Source of the DNA: Hemicordylus capensis
Lineage: Eukaryota; Chordata; Lepidosauria; Squamata; Cordylidae
Direction of reading: 5' to 3'
NCBI RefSeq assembly: GCF_027244095.1
Contig: NC_069662.1
Coordinates: 15,340,501-15,404,500, forward strand
Length of the DNA stretch: 64,000 bases
Both the position numbers and the translations under genes were made by a program. How positions within the stretch are numbered: the stretch's first letter is position 1; each line of letters starts with the position of its first letter. The notes under the pieces were generated by a model that was given only the letters and a program-made list of their open reading frames with translations, did no database searches and had not been told where the DNA came from. Below, piece after piece: positions 24,901 to 34,860 of the stretch.

Positions 24901-27900
24901 GAGAATGTTTGATGATCCAAGAATGGAACAAAAAATGGAGGGAACGAGGGTTGAGAATAAGATTTTCTTCACTACTGAGATGGCTGAGAGCATTTCTGTG
25001 AACCCCCTTGATGTCCTTTGTGCTGTTCTGCTTTGTTCAGACAGCTTCCTCCGACAGGAGATCTTCTCCAAAATGTCCATGTGCCAGTTCGCGCTGCCTG
25101 TGCTTCTGCCTCCCTTGGAGACTCCCAAGTGCACCCTGATGCTCTGGGCCATGAGAGACATTGTGAAAAGATGGAGGCCCCATGCCCTGGCTGAAAGCAG
25201 AGGCTTCAGAGAAAAGAGCCTGGTGATGACCTCCATGCCCACCATTTCTTTTGTCTGCATGGGGAACTCGGGACTCTCCAAGTCCAAACTCCTCAATGAG
25301 ATTCTCAGCCCCTCCCAGCAGCATTATGATTTCTTCATCCACCGGGACATGGAGTGTGGAAACATCCCTCGAGAAATTGCTGATGGGCTGGTAGAGATGG
25401 CCTGGTATTTCCCAGGGGGGCAGAAGGGGTCAGATCTTTTCCCTGAGCCACTTGCCATTGCCAATCTTCGTGGGGATGTTGAGTCGCATTGGGTGCAGTT
25501 TAGCTATTTAACACAGGTCTCTTCAGCTGTGTTTATATTTGCTGAATGCATCAGTGAGAGAGAATTTGACCTCTTGTCATCACTCAAGGAGTCGTCAACT
25601 CAATTCCATTTCATTTTGGAACATCAGAGTAGAAAATTCAATGACACTTTGGATTTCTTAAACAAATTGGCTCCTGTGCTTAAACTGGACAATTCACATA
25701 TACTTGTGAAAACGGCCAAGACCAATAGGGCAGAGTATGTGGGAAAGCTGCGATCTACTATTGAAAGAATAATCAACTCTCATCCAAAGAGTCTGAGTGT
25801 GAAAGAGATGGCTGCTGTGGCCCAAGAACTTGCAATCCAGGTGGATGAGGACTGCCAAGAATGTCAGAATGCCCTCCGATGTGCCTCGGAAATCACTCAT
25901 GATATTAAAGGGATCGCCATATACAAGAAAACGACGCTAAAACTGCAAGGTGATCTCTGGAAAAACCTGGCAAAGGTAGAAAAAGAGCTGTGCAGAATGG
26001 AAAGACAGGGGTCTGTTCCTTCAGAGCAATACAGGTCAGAACTGAAATGCAAACTGCTGGAACTGCGGAAAGAGCAGAACAAATGTGATCTCACCACCGG
26101 CTTGATTAAATTCACGAGTGGCATCAAACACCTGAAGTTGTCAGAAAAGCACTACTTTCTGAAATGGATCAAGTTCCACCTTGACCATATTGCCAGGAGC
26201 AATCTTTCTAAGCTAAGGGCTGAGTACAAAGCAAAATGCAAGACCTCAGGGAACAATAGCCAGACGATTGCAGAGCTAGACCAGACGATATCTGCCTCCT
26301 CCTTGGGACTTGAGCACTTCATGCGTGAACTGGGGCAGTTTTATGAGGCAGAACATTCTATGGTTAAAGAGGGGAAAGTACCAGAAACCCAACGACAATT
26401 TGTTCATTTCCCAAGCATTGCAGCTGACCTGATGTTGGAAGGTTTCCCACTAGAGCTGATTGATGGAGATGCATCCAACATTCCCCTGCAGTGGATAACT
26501 GATGTTCTGACTGAGCTCAATCACAAAGTAGGAGGTCAATCCAAAATGGTGGTGATCACTGTGCTGGGCGTGCAGAGCACTGGGAAGTCCACCCTCCTCA
26601 ACACCATGTTTGGGCTGCAGTTTGCTGTTAGCAGTGGTCGATGTACACGAGGTGCCTTCATGACACTTCTTAATGTCAGAGAAAACATGTCTCAGGAGCT
26701 CGGCTGCAATTTCATCCTAGTGATAGACACAGAAGGACTGAAAGCCCCTGAACTGGCACAATTAGAAGACAGCTACCAACACGACAATGAGTTGGCCACT
26801 TTAGTGATTGGGCTGAGTGACATCACAATAGTGAACATGGCCATGGAGAATGCCACTGAAATGAAGGACATCTTGCAAATTGTGACCCATGCCTTCCTCA
26901 GGATGGAGAAGGTTGGGCAAAGACCCAACTGCCAGTTCGTTCATCAGAATGTCAGTGATGTCTCTGCTCCTGACCAAAACATGAGGGACAGGAAACACCT
27001 TTTGGAACAACTCAATGAAATGACCCAAGCTGCAGCAAAAATGGAGAACGTTGACAGAGAGATCAAGTTTTCGGACATCATGGACTATGACCCAGAAATG
27101 AACAACTGGTACATCCCAGGTCTGTGGCATGGAGTCCCACCCATGGCTCCAATCAACAGGGGCTACAGTGAAAAGGTCTTTGAGCTAAAGAAGTATCTTT
27201 TTGAATTCATAAGGAACCGTTCAAATAAGACAACACCCAAGGACATTCCTCAGTTTATTGAGTGGATAAATAGTTTGTGGAATGCTGTGAAACACGAGAA
27301 CTTTATCTTCAGCTTCCGAAACAGCCTCATAGCAGAAGCCTATAACGGGCTGTCCATGAAATATTCTGAATGGGACTGGGATTTCCGCAGGGAGATGCAC
27401 CTCTGGTTATCAGAACAGGAAACGGCGATACAGAATGTTTCCCCTGATGAAGTTGACCTTGACAGCTTGAAATGTGAGCTTCAAAAGAAACTATCATGTG
27501 GAGAACGGCAGATTTTGGAAAGTTTGAAGTTGTACTTTGAAAGCAGAGCACCAAATCTGCATCTGGTAGAAAAGTACAGAGAAGATTTTGCCAGAAGTGC
27601 CAGCACCCTCAAACGTGAACTTGAAAGTTCTTCTTATAACAAGCTGCAGGATGCTATTCATATTAAAAAGGGTCGGCACAAGATTGATTCTATCCAAGCT
27701 GGATATTTGAAAATAATTGAAGGAAAGGTTGACGGGCTTCTTGAGGAATGCAGGAAAAAGGCACGGCGATTAGATAATCAAGAGCTAAAAGAAGAGTTTG
27801 AGCAAATGTGGACAAAGACATTGTCAGAAATCTTACCCATTCGCTTAGAGAAACGTGAAATATATGCAGATGTTGAGGCAAAACTAAGAAATGATTTGTT

Positions 27901-29416
27901 CTCTCGAGGGAGGTTAGTCATACCAAAATTACTAGAAAAAGAAAGTTTTTTGAGCTTCAGAATAAACACTTTTCAAATGAAAAAAGACTATGTACAATCA
28001 TCACGGTGGAGGCGTTTTATAAACCTCCCCCCTCAGAAGGAACATTTATGTAATGTAGAAGAACTTTCCAGATCCTTGATGGACAAATGCATATCCTTCA
28101 TTGATGAAAAACTCAATTCCAAAGCAGATTTTGATGAAACATACTGTGTGGAACTTTTGCACATCATTAATGAGAAGCTTCAACAGCGTGATGTGAAGAA
28201 ACTTTGTACTACTCCTGGCTTTGAAGTGGACCTGAAGCTGCACGTTATGGGAGAAGCAGCCCATGCATTTCAAAAGATGCACAAAGATTTCGTTAAGAAA
28301 AACAATCCCCCGGTACTTCTTGAGAAACTGAAACCTCAATATTTTTATGCCTTTAGAGATCTTTATTTGGAAAAAGATGCCCAACAAATCAGAGCTAAGG
28401 ATTTTTGTGACAGCTGTCTCCATCCCGCCCTAGTGGATTACGTTAACAAACGACTTGGGATAGAAATAGTGGATGACATTCTCAGCAGTTCACAGTCCAT
28501 TGAATATGGCAGTCGGAGCTTCTTCCAATTTAGTGTCTTGAAGGAGCTTTTGGAAGACTGGAATATTGACAACTATGTGGAATATCTCAAAAACTATGAA
28601 AGGTTTGTCAAGAGTTGGATCAGGAAACAAATGATGGATCGTTATACAAAAACTGAGAATCTGAAGAATCTGGAAGAGGGGATTCTTTCGGCTATAATAA
28701 CCAAAGTCAGGGAGAGACTGAAAATTCTGAAGGAGAAAGATGTCAAGACAATTGCGGAATTTCTGGACAATTTTTGCCTAGAAATGCAGAAAGAGCTGGT
28801 TACTTCTAAAGACAATTTAGTGGGGATACACTTTAAGAACTCATCTGATCTTGGTCAATTTCCTGTTTATGTTGAAAGCTTTCTTTCTGATGTGCAAGAA
28901 AAAATTCTGCATGAGTTTAAAGCCTTGGATATCAAATCCAAAACCTCCAAGCTGTCTGTGAAGCCTCTTGACGAGATCTTTAAACGGGTTTTTGGTTGTG
29001 GGCAGCAGTGCCCCTTCTGCAAAGTCCCCTGTGAGGCTGGAGGGAGTGATCATCAGGAGCATTTTGCAGCAATCCATCGACCTCAAGGGCTGGGAAGGTA
29101 CAGAGACGTGGAATCAGAAAAGCTTGTTTGTGATCTGTGCTCCACTGATGTGACTACGAAGAGGTCTTTTGAAAATCATGATACTGAATGGGAACCCCAT
29201 CCATACAAAGATTATCGTAAATATTATCCAGATTGGAACATCCAACCAGATCCCAGTATCAGTGCTTCTGATTACTGGAAATTCATTTTTAAAGAGTTCA
29301 ATCATGATTTTGCCATAAAGTACAAAGCTAAGCCAGCAGACCTGCCAGAGGACTGGGAAAAGATCACCAAAGAACAGGCATTAGAGGCTTTGAAGAAAAC
29401 CTATAATATGAAGTAA
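13186..29416 (+). CDS. Gene A: CARD-linked very large GTPase (GVIN/VLIG-like), four-exon model
   Basis: I join exons 13186-13462, 20404-20475, 21156-21221 and 24696-29416. Every junction is phase 1 with GT-AG borders, and the reading frame stays open for about 1711 residues to TAA at 29414. The N-terminus is a CARD (residues 1-92), followed by a short charged linker (93-138) and then a GVIN/URGCP-type body. The body has a degenerate first G domain (loop near 328-336) and a canonical second one (GVQSTGKST at 763-771, DTEG at 816-819). Mouse Gvin1 is about 2400 residues and human URGCP about 930, so this form is intermediate. Known VLIG proteins are interferon-inducible GTPases of cytosol and nucleus; a CARD suggests recruitment to a CARD-bearing adaptor, which is inference. 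More mini-exons may lie in the long introns. A candidate 5' exon is in the CpG island at 9.3 kb. Confidence 0.82.
13463..14897 (+). other. Gene A first coding intron, 5' part
   Basis: Nothing recognised beyond low-complexity T/G tracts near 14224-14290. Confidence 0.4.
14898..15275 (+). mobile_element. tRNA-like SINE head followed by 'GCAAGCATGACTTGTCCCC' SINE
   Basis: 14899-14965 has tRNA-like boxes (CGTAGCTCAGTGATAGGGCA, CCCAGGTTTACTCCC). From 14975 a second unit runs from GAGCTGGTCTTGTGGTAGCA to the tail GACTCAGTATGTGGCAGCTT. Related copies are at 42.74 and 46.23 kb. Confidence 0.75.
15284..15383 (+). mobile_element. SINE tail fragment
   Basis: Second, 5'-truncated copy of the tail: CCTTGGAGAAGCCACTGCCA ... 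GACTCAGTATATGGCAGCTT. Confidence 0.75.
15730..15920 (+). repeat. DIRS-type left inverted terminal repeat
   Basis: Shared words with the right arm on the opposite strand: GAGTTTCTCCAAGCTGAAA, ACTTCTCTCTGAAATGGG, CATGTGTCCCAGTAGTC. Confidence 0.8.
19345..19826 (-). repeat. DIRS-type right inverted terminal repeat, with insertion
   Basis: The inner part (19345-19503) is the inverse of the left arm. The outer end (19803-19826) is the inverse of the stretch at 19255-19281 (CAACAGGTTGCGTACCTATA). Between them lies the GVIN-derived piece. Confidence 0.78.
19504..19791 (-). pseudogene. GVIN gene fragment carried antisense within the DIRS-type repeat
   Basis: On the minus strand it matches gene A 28273-28571 nearly base for base: MHKDF.KKNNPPVLLE, FYAFRDLYLEKDAQQIRAKD, HPALVDYVNK, VDDILSSSQS.EYGSR. 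Both edges meet DIRS terminal-repeat sequence: TGTGCTCTTACACG on one side and a 22-bp palindrome, ACCTGTAACT AA AGTTACAGGT, on the other. It is a short non-functional piece, close enough to gene A to be a fairly recent copy. Confidence 0.85.
20000..20226 (+). mobile_element. L2/CR1-like LINE 3' end repeat
   Basis: CACCTTTTAATGTGGTGATTC, GTGACTGTTGCTGGTGTGTA, ATTGTGAGCCCTTTGGGGAC and CCCTGAGCCATTTTTGGAAG are shared in order with repeats at 43.6 (inverse) and 55.45 kb. The exact family is not certain. Confidence 0.65.
20404..20475 (+). CDS. Gene A mini-exon 1 (linker)
   Basis: A pyrimidine-rich tract and TCCCTAG precede this 72-base exon, which ends AAAG|GTACTT. It starts with two bases and ends with one, so it is symmetric phase 1 and adds 24 codons without shifting the frame. 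The peptide is charged (ECSFPEEKAQVPKG...). The exon and its flanking intron bases closely match the mini-exon at 21156-21221, so the two are duplicates. No domain is recognised; it looks like a flexible spacer between the CARD and the GTPase body. Confidence 0.72.
21156..21221 (+). CDS. Gene A mini-exon 2 (linker)
   Basis: This 66-base phase-1 exon follows TTTTTCTCCCTAG and ends TCAAAG|GTACTT. It reads ECSLPEMKAESPRVEAKG and so on, and shares its first residues, acceptor and donor context with the exon at 20404. It joins in frame to the giant exon at 24696 through a split Glu codon (G|AG). It is probably a tandem exon duplication. Both may be used, or either may be skipped, because skipping keeps the frame. 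Confidence 0.72.
21944..21988 (+). repeat. Trinucleotide microsatellite (ATC)n(ATT)n
   Basis: CATCATCAT repeated about 11 times, then TTATTATTATT. Confidence 0.9.
21989..22930 (-). mobile_element. LINE 3' region split by a Helitron
   Basis: The minus strand reads a LINE C-terminal motif, ARERAFSVVAPRLCNSL ... CQVKTFLF, near 22918-22770. Left of the Helitron the 3' UTR continues with GCTGCCCAGAG-like sequence and a tail at the microsatellite. Confidence 0.65.
22124..22674 (+). mobile_element. Non-autonomous Helitron with GC-rich tandem core
   Basis: Starts TCCTCTATAATAAAGTGCTTG, a typical vertebrate Helitron left end, preceded by A. Ends with a GCGCCCGTTAATTTAAAGGGC hairpin-like stretch, then ACTAG followed by T, matching the CTRR-end and A/T insertion rule. 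The core (about 22256-22640) is an imperfect GGCGGCGG/GGCCGG array. No Rep/helicase seen. Long open frames inside are GC artefacts. Confidence 0.75.
22931..24695 (+). other. Gene A intron before the giant exon
   Basis: No exon recognised. 23500-23900 contains GCAAATTATTTGCAAGC-type short inverted words and a CCGGTGGGG/CCCCACCGG-like GC patch, probably a DNA-repeat remnant. TCTATAATATAAAGCTCCTT at 23945 resembles a Helitron left end. Confidence 0.35.
24696..29416 (+). CDS. Gene A giant exon: GVIN/VLIG GTPase body
   Basis: The acceptor TCTTGCTACAG at 24685-24695 opens an uninterrupted 4721-base exon, as in GVIN genes, where nearly the whole protein lies in one exon. The order is: a URGCP/GVIN N-terminal region (LEDLPWNFLRKVLALN); the conserved [21 protein letters not shown] block; a first G-like domain whose loop reads GNSGLSKSK and lacks a proper GK[ST]; a helical stretch; then the VLIG G domain with GVQSTGKST (26567 on), the SGRCTRGAF switch and [10 protein letters not shown] (26726 on). 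A long helical part follows, then a Cys/His cluster (CPFCKVPCE...HQEHF...H, near 29000) and a conserved tail rich in Tyr and Trp. Stop TAA at 29414; a polyadenylation signal AATAAA lies at 29784. Host gene, apparently intact. Confidence 0.95.
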
Positions 29417-29783
29417 GACATTGAGAACATCTGCCTTAAACAGTCAACAGGAAGAGCTTCAGACCTGGTTTGGCATTTATGAAACGCAGCCAGTTTTATT
29501 CAATCTATTAAAATCCCAGATGTTATCCATCATATTGGGTACTGACCATATCCACAGTCCAAAGGAAAGAGAAAAACGATGTGTGCACATATGCAAATGC
29601 ACATTCACACACAGCCAGTACCATGACCCCATCACAATCACTGATCAGCTCCTACTAGGAGAGGTCTGGTTTTGATCACAAGCTTTAAATATTTTGCTAA
29701 AATCCCAGATGTCGTCTGCAAATGCCAAACATGTTGTGACTTCATACATTATAGGAAGGCTGTTTGTCCAAGGTTAGCAAGGC

Positions 29784-29789
29784 AATAAA
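29784..29789 (+). terminator. Candidate polyadenylation signal of gene A
   Basis: AATAAA about 370 bases after the stop codon of gene A, followed by a T/G-rich stretch. Another AATAAA near 30097 is an alternative. Confidence 0.45.
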
Positions 29790-30519
29790 ATGTTTGTATT
29801 TTGGATGATCGTGTGGAAATGCCCTACAATGATACAGAGAGTTAACTCCCTCTCCCCCTCTCTCTCTCACGCTCTCAGATATGTCTATATGTAGGTCCCT
29901 CATAAGGAGTCAGATCACTCGTTTGTCTCGCTTAATGTTGTCAACACTTCTTGCCTCACAGTTAGGACAGGCATGTTGATTGGTCCATTTTGAATGGTTT
30001 TAGATTTTTTTTTTCTTGTTAATTGTCATTTTAATTGATTTAATTTTTTTATGTAATCTGCTCTGAACTTTTAAGCTGGGACTGTATCAAAATATAATAA
30101 ATACATTAAAATCTTCTCTCTATTCCTTTCATGTGGATGTGTATCCCCTTCCTCTTTTCTTCTTAGCTTTCTTGCTGGTTCTTTCTATGCTCTGGAGATC
30201 TTCCCTTTCACCTAGCACTAGATTATAAACTACTATTTCAAGTCGGGTTTTCACAACCAGCTTGTGATTCATGATAGGATTTCTGTGCAGTGGCCACAAT
30301 GGCCTTTGGCCACATGGCTGAGGATAATGGAAGTTGTAGTCCAGTAACATATGGAGACCCAAGGTTGGGAACACCTGCCTTGAAGGAATTCCCATGGATT
30401 TCAGTGGGACCTACGTTTAGGTCACTCTGCCTAGAATGGTAACCGCATTCCAAGTGGGGTGGGATATCATCCCACTTCTTCTCATATATGTATCTAAAAC
30501 CATCCCAACTTTTTTTTTT
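29790..30519. other. Region after gene A
   Basis: Contains a fragment near 30280-30395 (GTTGTAGTCCAGTAACATAT ... GGTTGGGAACACCTG) that resembles half of the hAT MITE at 60434-60569. Nothing else recognised. Confidence 0.4.
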
Positions 30520-30880
30520 GTAAGCTGTCTTGTAAAGCTGGAAGTGGCAATCATAAAGTGTATTTTGCTTCTATCCATCACCCACAAGGACTAGATAATC
30601 TCAGATGTGATAACTCAGTTAAACCTAATATATTCTGTCTGCTCCTCTGATGTTGCTTCATCTCAGAACATTGATATAACATTGAAGTGGTATCCTTACA
30701 ACGTTTGTACCCAAGCTTATCCAGTCTGGAGTATCCAGCCAGATTGCAGCACTGGAGCCTTTGATTACAGGAAACATTTTCAGAATTTCACCTGTCAGTT
30801 GTGAACAGTCTTCCCAGCAGATCTTCTTGCAGACTGGAGGAAGAAGTCTAAAGTACAGGCACTCCAGTTGTTAATATTCA
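30520..30880 (+). pseudogene. Decayed 3' end of a third GVIN-like gene
   Basis: Collinear with about 29018-29380 of gene A: the Gly-rich HQEHF region, then LCSSDV-like codons, a block reading YPVWSIQPDCSTGAFDYRK (gene A: YPDWNIQPDPSISASDYWK), and remnants of the final PADLPEDW tail. Frames are broken several times and no upstream coding region is nearby. It is a remnant of a gene copy, downstream of gene A and in the same orientation, supporting repeated duplication here. Confidence 0.8.
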
Positions 30881-31325
30881 AGAATTTTTCAATATCAGAA
30901 AGACTCCATGGAAGATCCGGATGTCCTGTTTGTCTGAGTGACAGTTTCGGTTTGTTGAATGAGTACTAGAAACTTTTCATCTTGCTGGAGGTGCATAAGC
31001 ATAACATTAGCCCTTTTCAGCTGTTCTAAAAGAAATGGTTCCATACCTGCATACAGTGTCCTGAGAGCGCACTGTTGAGTCCTGGCGTGGAATGCACTGG
31101 GAAGCCCCACAGCACCTCATGGCCCATGCTTATAGAACTTGTCTGAGGAGTCAAATGACATAAGTGTAACGGTGCTTGTTGCCATGATGGGAAGGCTGAA
31201 GCACCCCAACCTCCCAATCTTAGAAACAGGTGCCATCATGTTTATGGCATTTGCCTTTTCAGAAAAACACCATAAGTAGACTGCATTGCAGCATGATGCT
31301 TCTGAGCATGGCAGTGCCAGGGCAG

Positions 31326-32287
31326 CAGGGATGTGCACAGAACCGTGGAAGTGTGGTATGGAGCCGGCGGGGGTGGCTCTTTAAGGGTGGAGAAGGGTGC
31401 ATTTATCCCTCCTGCCACTCCCCCCCATCACTTTTCCCCCACCGGCACTCCTGTTTTTTCTAGGCGTGTGCATCGGTCCGGATCCGTCTGGACCGGCAAG
31501 GGGGGGGTCTATCTTTAAGGGCGGGGGGGTAGAACTTACCCCTCCCGCCGCTCTTCCCCCTCCGGCGCTGCGGTAAAATTTCAAGTTTTCAGGGCGGCAG
31601 CGTTCTTCCCTGCCGCCCCGTCGCCCGGAAGAAGCCCTCATATCAAACATGCATGCGCGTGTTGTGGCACGCGCGCCGCACACGTCACACACGCGCCATG
31701 ACGCGCGCATGCGTGTTTGATATGAAGGCTTCTTCTGGGCAACGACGGGGGCCGGGGCGGCAGGGAAGAACGCTGCCGCCCTGAAAACTTGAAATTTTAC
31801 CGCAGCGCCGGAGGGGGAAGAGCGGCGGGAGGGGTAAGTTCTACCCCCCCACCCTTAAAGATAGACACCCCTCCGCCGGACCAGTCCGTTTCCGAACTGG
31901 TTCGGAGGCCTCCAACATGGCCTCCGGACCGGTTCATGCACACCACTAGTTTTTCCCAAAGTCTATGGGGTGGCAGTGTACCTCCCTTCCATCACGTGCG
32001 TGCACACACGTCTGACTACGTGTGTGCATGCGCAGCCAATACTTCTGCCAACTTCCGGGCAAGAACAGGGGAAGGGTTGGCAGGGATACAGCTGAATACA
32101 GCTGTCGCCCCATGGACTTTGGAAAAAATGAAGCACCGGTGGGGGGAAAGCAGTGGGAGGGGTAAGTGCACCCTCCCCCGCCCTTAAAGAGTCACCCCCG
32201 CCGGCTTTGAACTTCGAGCTGGCGCTTCTTTCAAACCGGTTCGGAGGCATCTAAAATGGCCTCCGAACTGGTTTGTGCACATTCCTA
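31326..32287. mobile_element. TIR-type MITE (outer), 8-bp TSD, hosting another element
   Basis: Ends CAGGGATGTGCAC and GTGCACATTCCTA are inverted, and CAGGGCAG is duplicated at 31318-31325 and 32288-32295, fitting a hAT-like element. Subterminal parts also mirror each other (GCCGGCGGGGGTGGCTCTTT; its inverse near 32190). Confidence 0.82.
31460..31949. mobile_element. Palindromic MITE (inner), nested
   Basis: Ends CTAGGCGTGTGCAT and ATGCACACCACTAG. The two halves fold on each other around 31680 with arms over 150 bp (GGGGTAGAACTTACCCCTCC, AAATTTCAAGTTTTCAGGGC and their inverses). It splits the outer element. The open frames in it are not genes. Confidence 0.8.
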
Positions 32288-32295
32288 CAGGGCAG

Positions 32296-33050
32296 TTCTT
32301 CCATGCATGCTCTTGGTACACAGATACAGTGTCCTGCCCCTTTTAGTGCCCCCAACAGTTGAATACTAGTCAACCACTGATTCAGTAACTGAATACAGTG
32401 CCCTCAGTTTTTGAAGAGTGCTATTGCCTGTATTCTATCTTGCACCTAAAGAGCAGAAGCACCAACCTTTGACTCTGTGGCTGTACATGTCGAAAGATTG
32501 GGATGGGCTTCTTAAGTCAACTACGTTGTAGCTACTTCAGCATAGCTTTATGAAGGTGTGACTTAATAGAACATGTTCAGCATAGCTGCAAAATCACTTC
32601 CCCACCACAGTTGGTGGGTAGGAGAAGAATCGGAGTGTCTGGAGTGGGAAGAAGATTATGCGGGTCACATTTCGTCATCTCCGATGATAACCCTGCTGGT
32701 ATTCTCCAAGGCCAAAGTCAAATGAAGTGTTTATATTTTAGAATTACACTGTAGATTTGTCTCTTGCTTAAGGGGTTATCCTTAAAGCAGTCACCCTTCA
32801 GTCTCTCACCTAACAAGCTGAAACATTGACCTTTTGGGTTTGAACCGTAGGTGGTAAGAGGGGGAGCCACTGGCCTCAAACAAATTCAGAAGAGGTGGGA
32901 TGATCTTGTGTTTATGTAAAGTGATTTTAATTAAGTACAAATATAGCTGTAATGTTTGTACTTCATTAAAACCAATCCTATTAACAAGCACAGTCTGTAG
33001 AGCATCAGTGTGATGATTTGAAGATGGGAAGAATACAAAACTGAGCTAGC
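32296..33050. other. Intergenic DNA
   Basis: No gene or repeat recognised with confidence. Confidence 0.4.
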
Positions 33051-33406
33051 AGGGCTGTTCTCATGACTGCTAACTGGGTAGAACTAACATCCTACCCCGT
33101 TTCAAGAGTTTTGCACACTCCTGATTTTCAGTCATGTGAGTTAAAAGCTAGGTTGGAGGAAGGGGAAGTCCTATGTGGGAGGTGGGTGCAGGCTCTGACG
33201 GCATTTCCTCCTACCTTGGTAATAAGTTGGGTAAAAGTGTTGGGTAGAGCAGTGCTGTCAGAGCTTGTGATGCCTCCAACACAATTACTTTCCTCTTCTC
33301 CAACCTAGCTTTTAATTCACACATGACCAAAAATTGGGAGCATGTACAACTCCCAAACCTGGGTAGGACAAAATGCCCTACCAGGTTAAAGATCATGAGA
33401 ACAGCT
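33051..33406. mobile_element. Palindromic MITE
   Basis: AGGGCTGTTCTCATGA at the left and TCATGAGAACAGCTCT at the right are inverse; inner parts also mirror (AAAAGCTAGGTTGGAG; CTCCAACCTAGCTTTTAA). Confidence 0.78.
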
Positions 33407-33928
33407 CTTCTGTGTTGTGCTGTGTTTGGATTTAACTTGGAGGCTGAGCCATAACTTGCCTATTCCTGACCTATTAGCTAGTTCCTCGTTGTTTCAATAG
33501 GCAAACTAGGCATCCACATAGTTACAAGGCTGACAGTCTTGGTGGTGAAAGCCTTCTCAGGATGAACCATTGGTTCAGGGAACCTCTGCAACACACAATT
33601 CTGGTCTTCACCCGCAGAGTTTGGGAATAAACAGAGTTCAAAGAGGGGTCATTTTAATACCAGAGTGTCTTCTGAAGTGGGAATATCCTGACTGTAGTCT
33701 AACTTTAACAGTACTGGTTTGTTCTGTGAATAGCCATCTAGTGGGCTGCTGTACTGAGCTATGCACCAGTATTGCTAAGCAAGCACCTTCTCTGATTCCT
33801 GATTCTTGCAAGCAACGCCTCCTAGTATCCTAGTAAACTGCATCTGTTGACCAAGAGTGGTGGAGACAAGAGAACTTCCAGAATTTACCTATGAAGGGCA
33901 GCACATGTTCAAGTTCTGGTGAGTGTGA

Positions 33929-34071
33929 TAAAGTGTGCCGTCCAGTCAGTGTGCACTCTTGGTGACCACAGAGCCCTGTGGTTGTCTTTGGTAGAATACC
34001 AGTGGGTATTCAAACTGACAATCTCTGGCTTGCTAGTCAAGTCATTTCTCCACTGCGCCATTAGGTGGCTC
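33929..34071 (-). mobile_element. tRNA-derived SINE, internally shortened
   Basis: Reverse copy of the 11.08-kb SINE family with GTGACCACAGAGCCCTGTGG and the head GCGCCATTAGGTGGC. The middle part is missing. Confidence 0.82.
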
Positions 34072-34473
34072 GTGATAGTGTGATAGGAGATGGGCAGATA
34101 ACCAGAGAACGCTTCCTGTGGTGGCTGTGGCACTCTCAAGTTCCCCCTTGTTCTGTAAGAGTCAGCTGCGTTTGCTTCCACCTAAAGACTAACAAAAACA
34201 AGAGCAGGATAAAAAAAGTGGATTCTGAATGCAGTTGTGCTAACTTTTTTGTGTGCTTTAATTCTTCATACTGCTGAGACAGAGATCACAACACAATCTA
34301 AGTACAAAGCAAAATAATTTGTGAGATCAAACCTACAAACTGACGGTGCCATCTTCTGAAGTGCTTTCCTATGCAGAAAATACATGCACTAGGCCTAGAG
34401 TGTTTTAAGTGGAACCTGCAAGCTTGGACCCTTCCTCACTAAAACTCTTCCCACAGCTGAAGATGGTTGTCCA

Positions 34474-34512
<39 letters not shown>

Positions 34513-34860
34513 ATGCAGGTTAGTCAGGACATCCCAAAACTATGAGGAAACTTATTTATTCTCCTTCCACACTGGCTTCCTATTCTGCTATGAAGACACA
34601 GTGCTGTTCCATCTCAGGTAGCTTAACTCTAGATTAACTTTGCCACCAGAATCCTCTTCTTTTTGAAGAGCTGTTCTGGCTGTTTGCCCTTAAAACCTGT
34701 CAGGTAAAGTATCAATGTCAATAATTATATCACTAAATAAAGTATACCATGTCAATAACGTTGCAGATTAAGGGTCTTTAATAATGGGTTGATGTTCAGT
34801 AAATGTGTCCATAACCTGATCAGCACTTTGGGGTCAAGTTGAAAATAGCAGCAACGGCCA
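34072..34860. other. Region between the SINE and gene B 3' end
   Basis: Holds a (TG)n microsatellite at 34475-34511 and the candidate gene B polyadenylation signal. Nothing else recognised. Confidence 0.45.
34555..34560 (-). terminator. Candidate polyadenylation signal of gene B
   Basis: AATAAA on the minus strand about 300 bases beyond the gene B stop codon, past a (TG)n-free stretch. Weak, because the context was not tested. Confidence 0.3.

Noticed and set aside
24571-29305. Minus-strand frames antisense to gene A
   Set aside because: Shadows of a long coding exon; no independent motif or signal.
31381-32250. Open frames across the nested MITEs
   Set aside because: They mirror each other because the DNA is palindromic.
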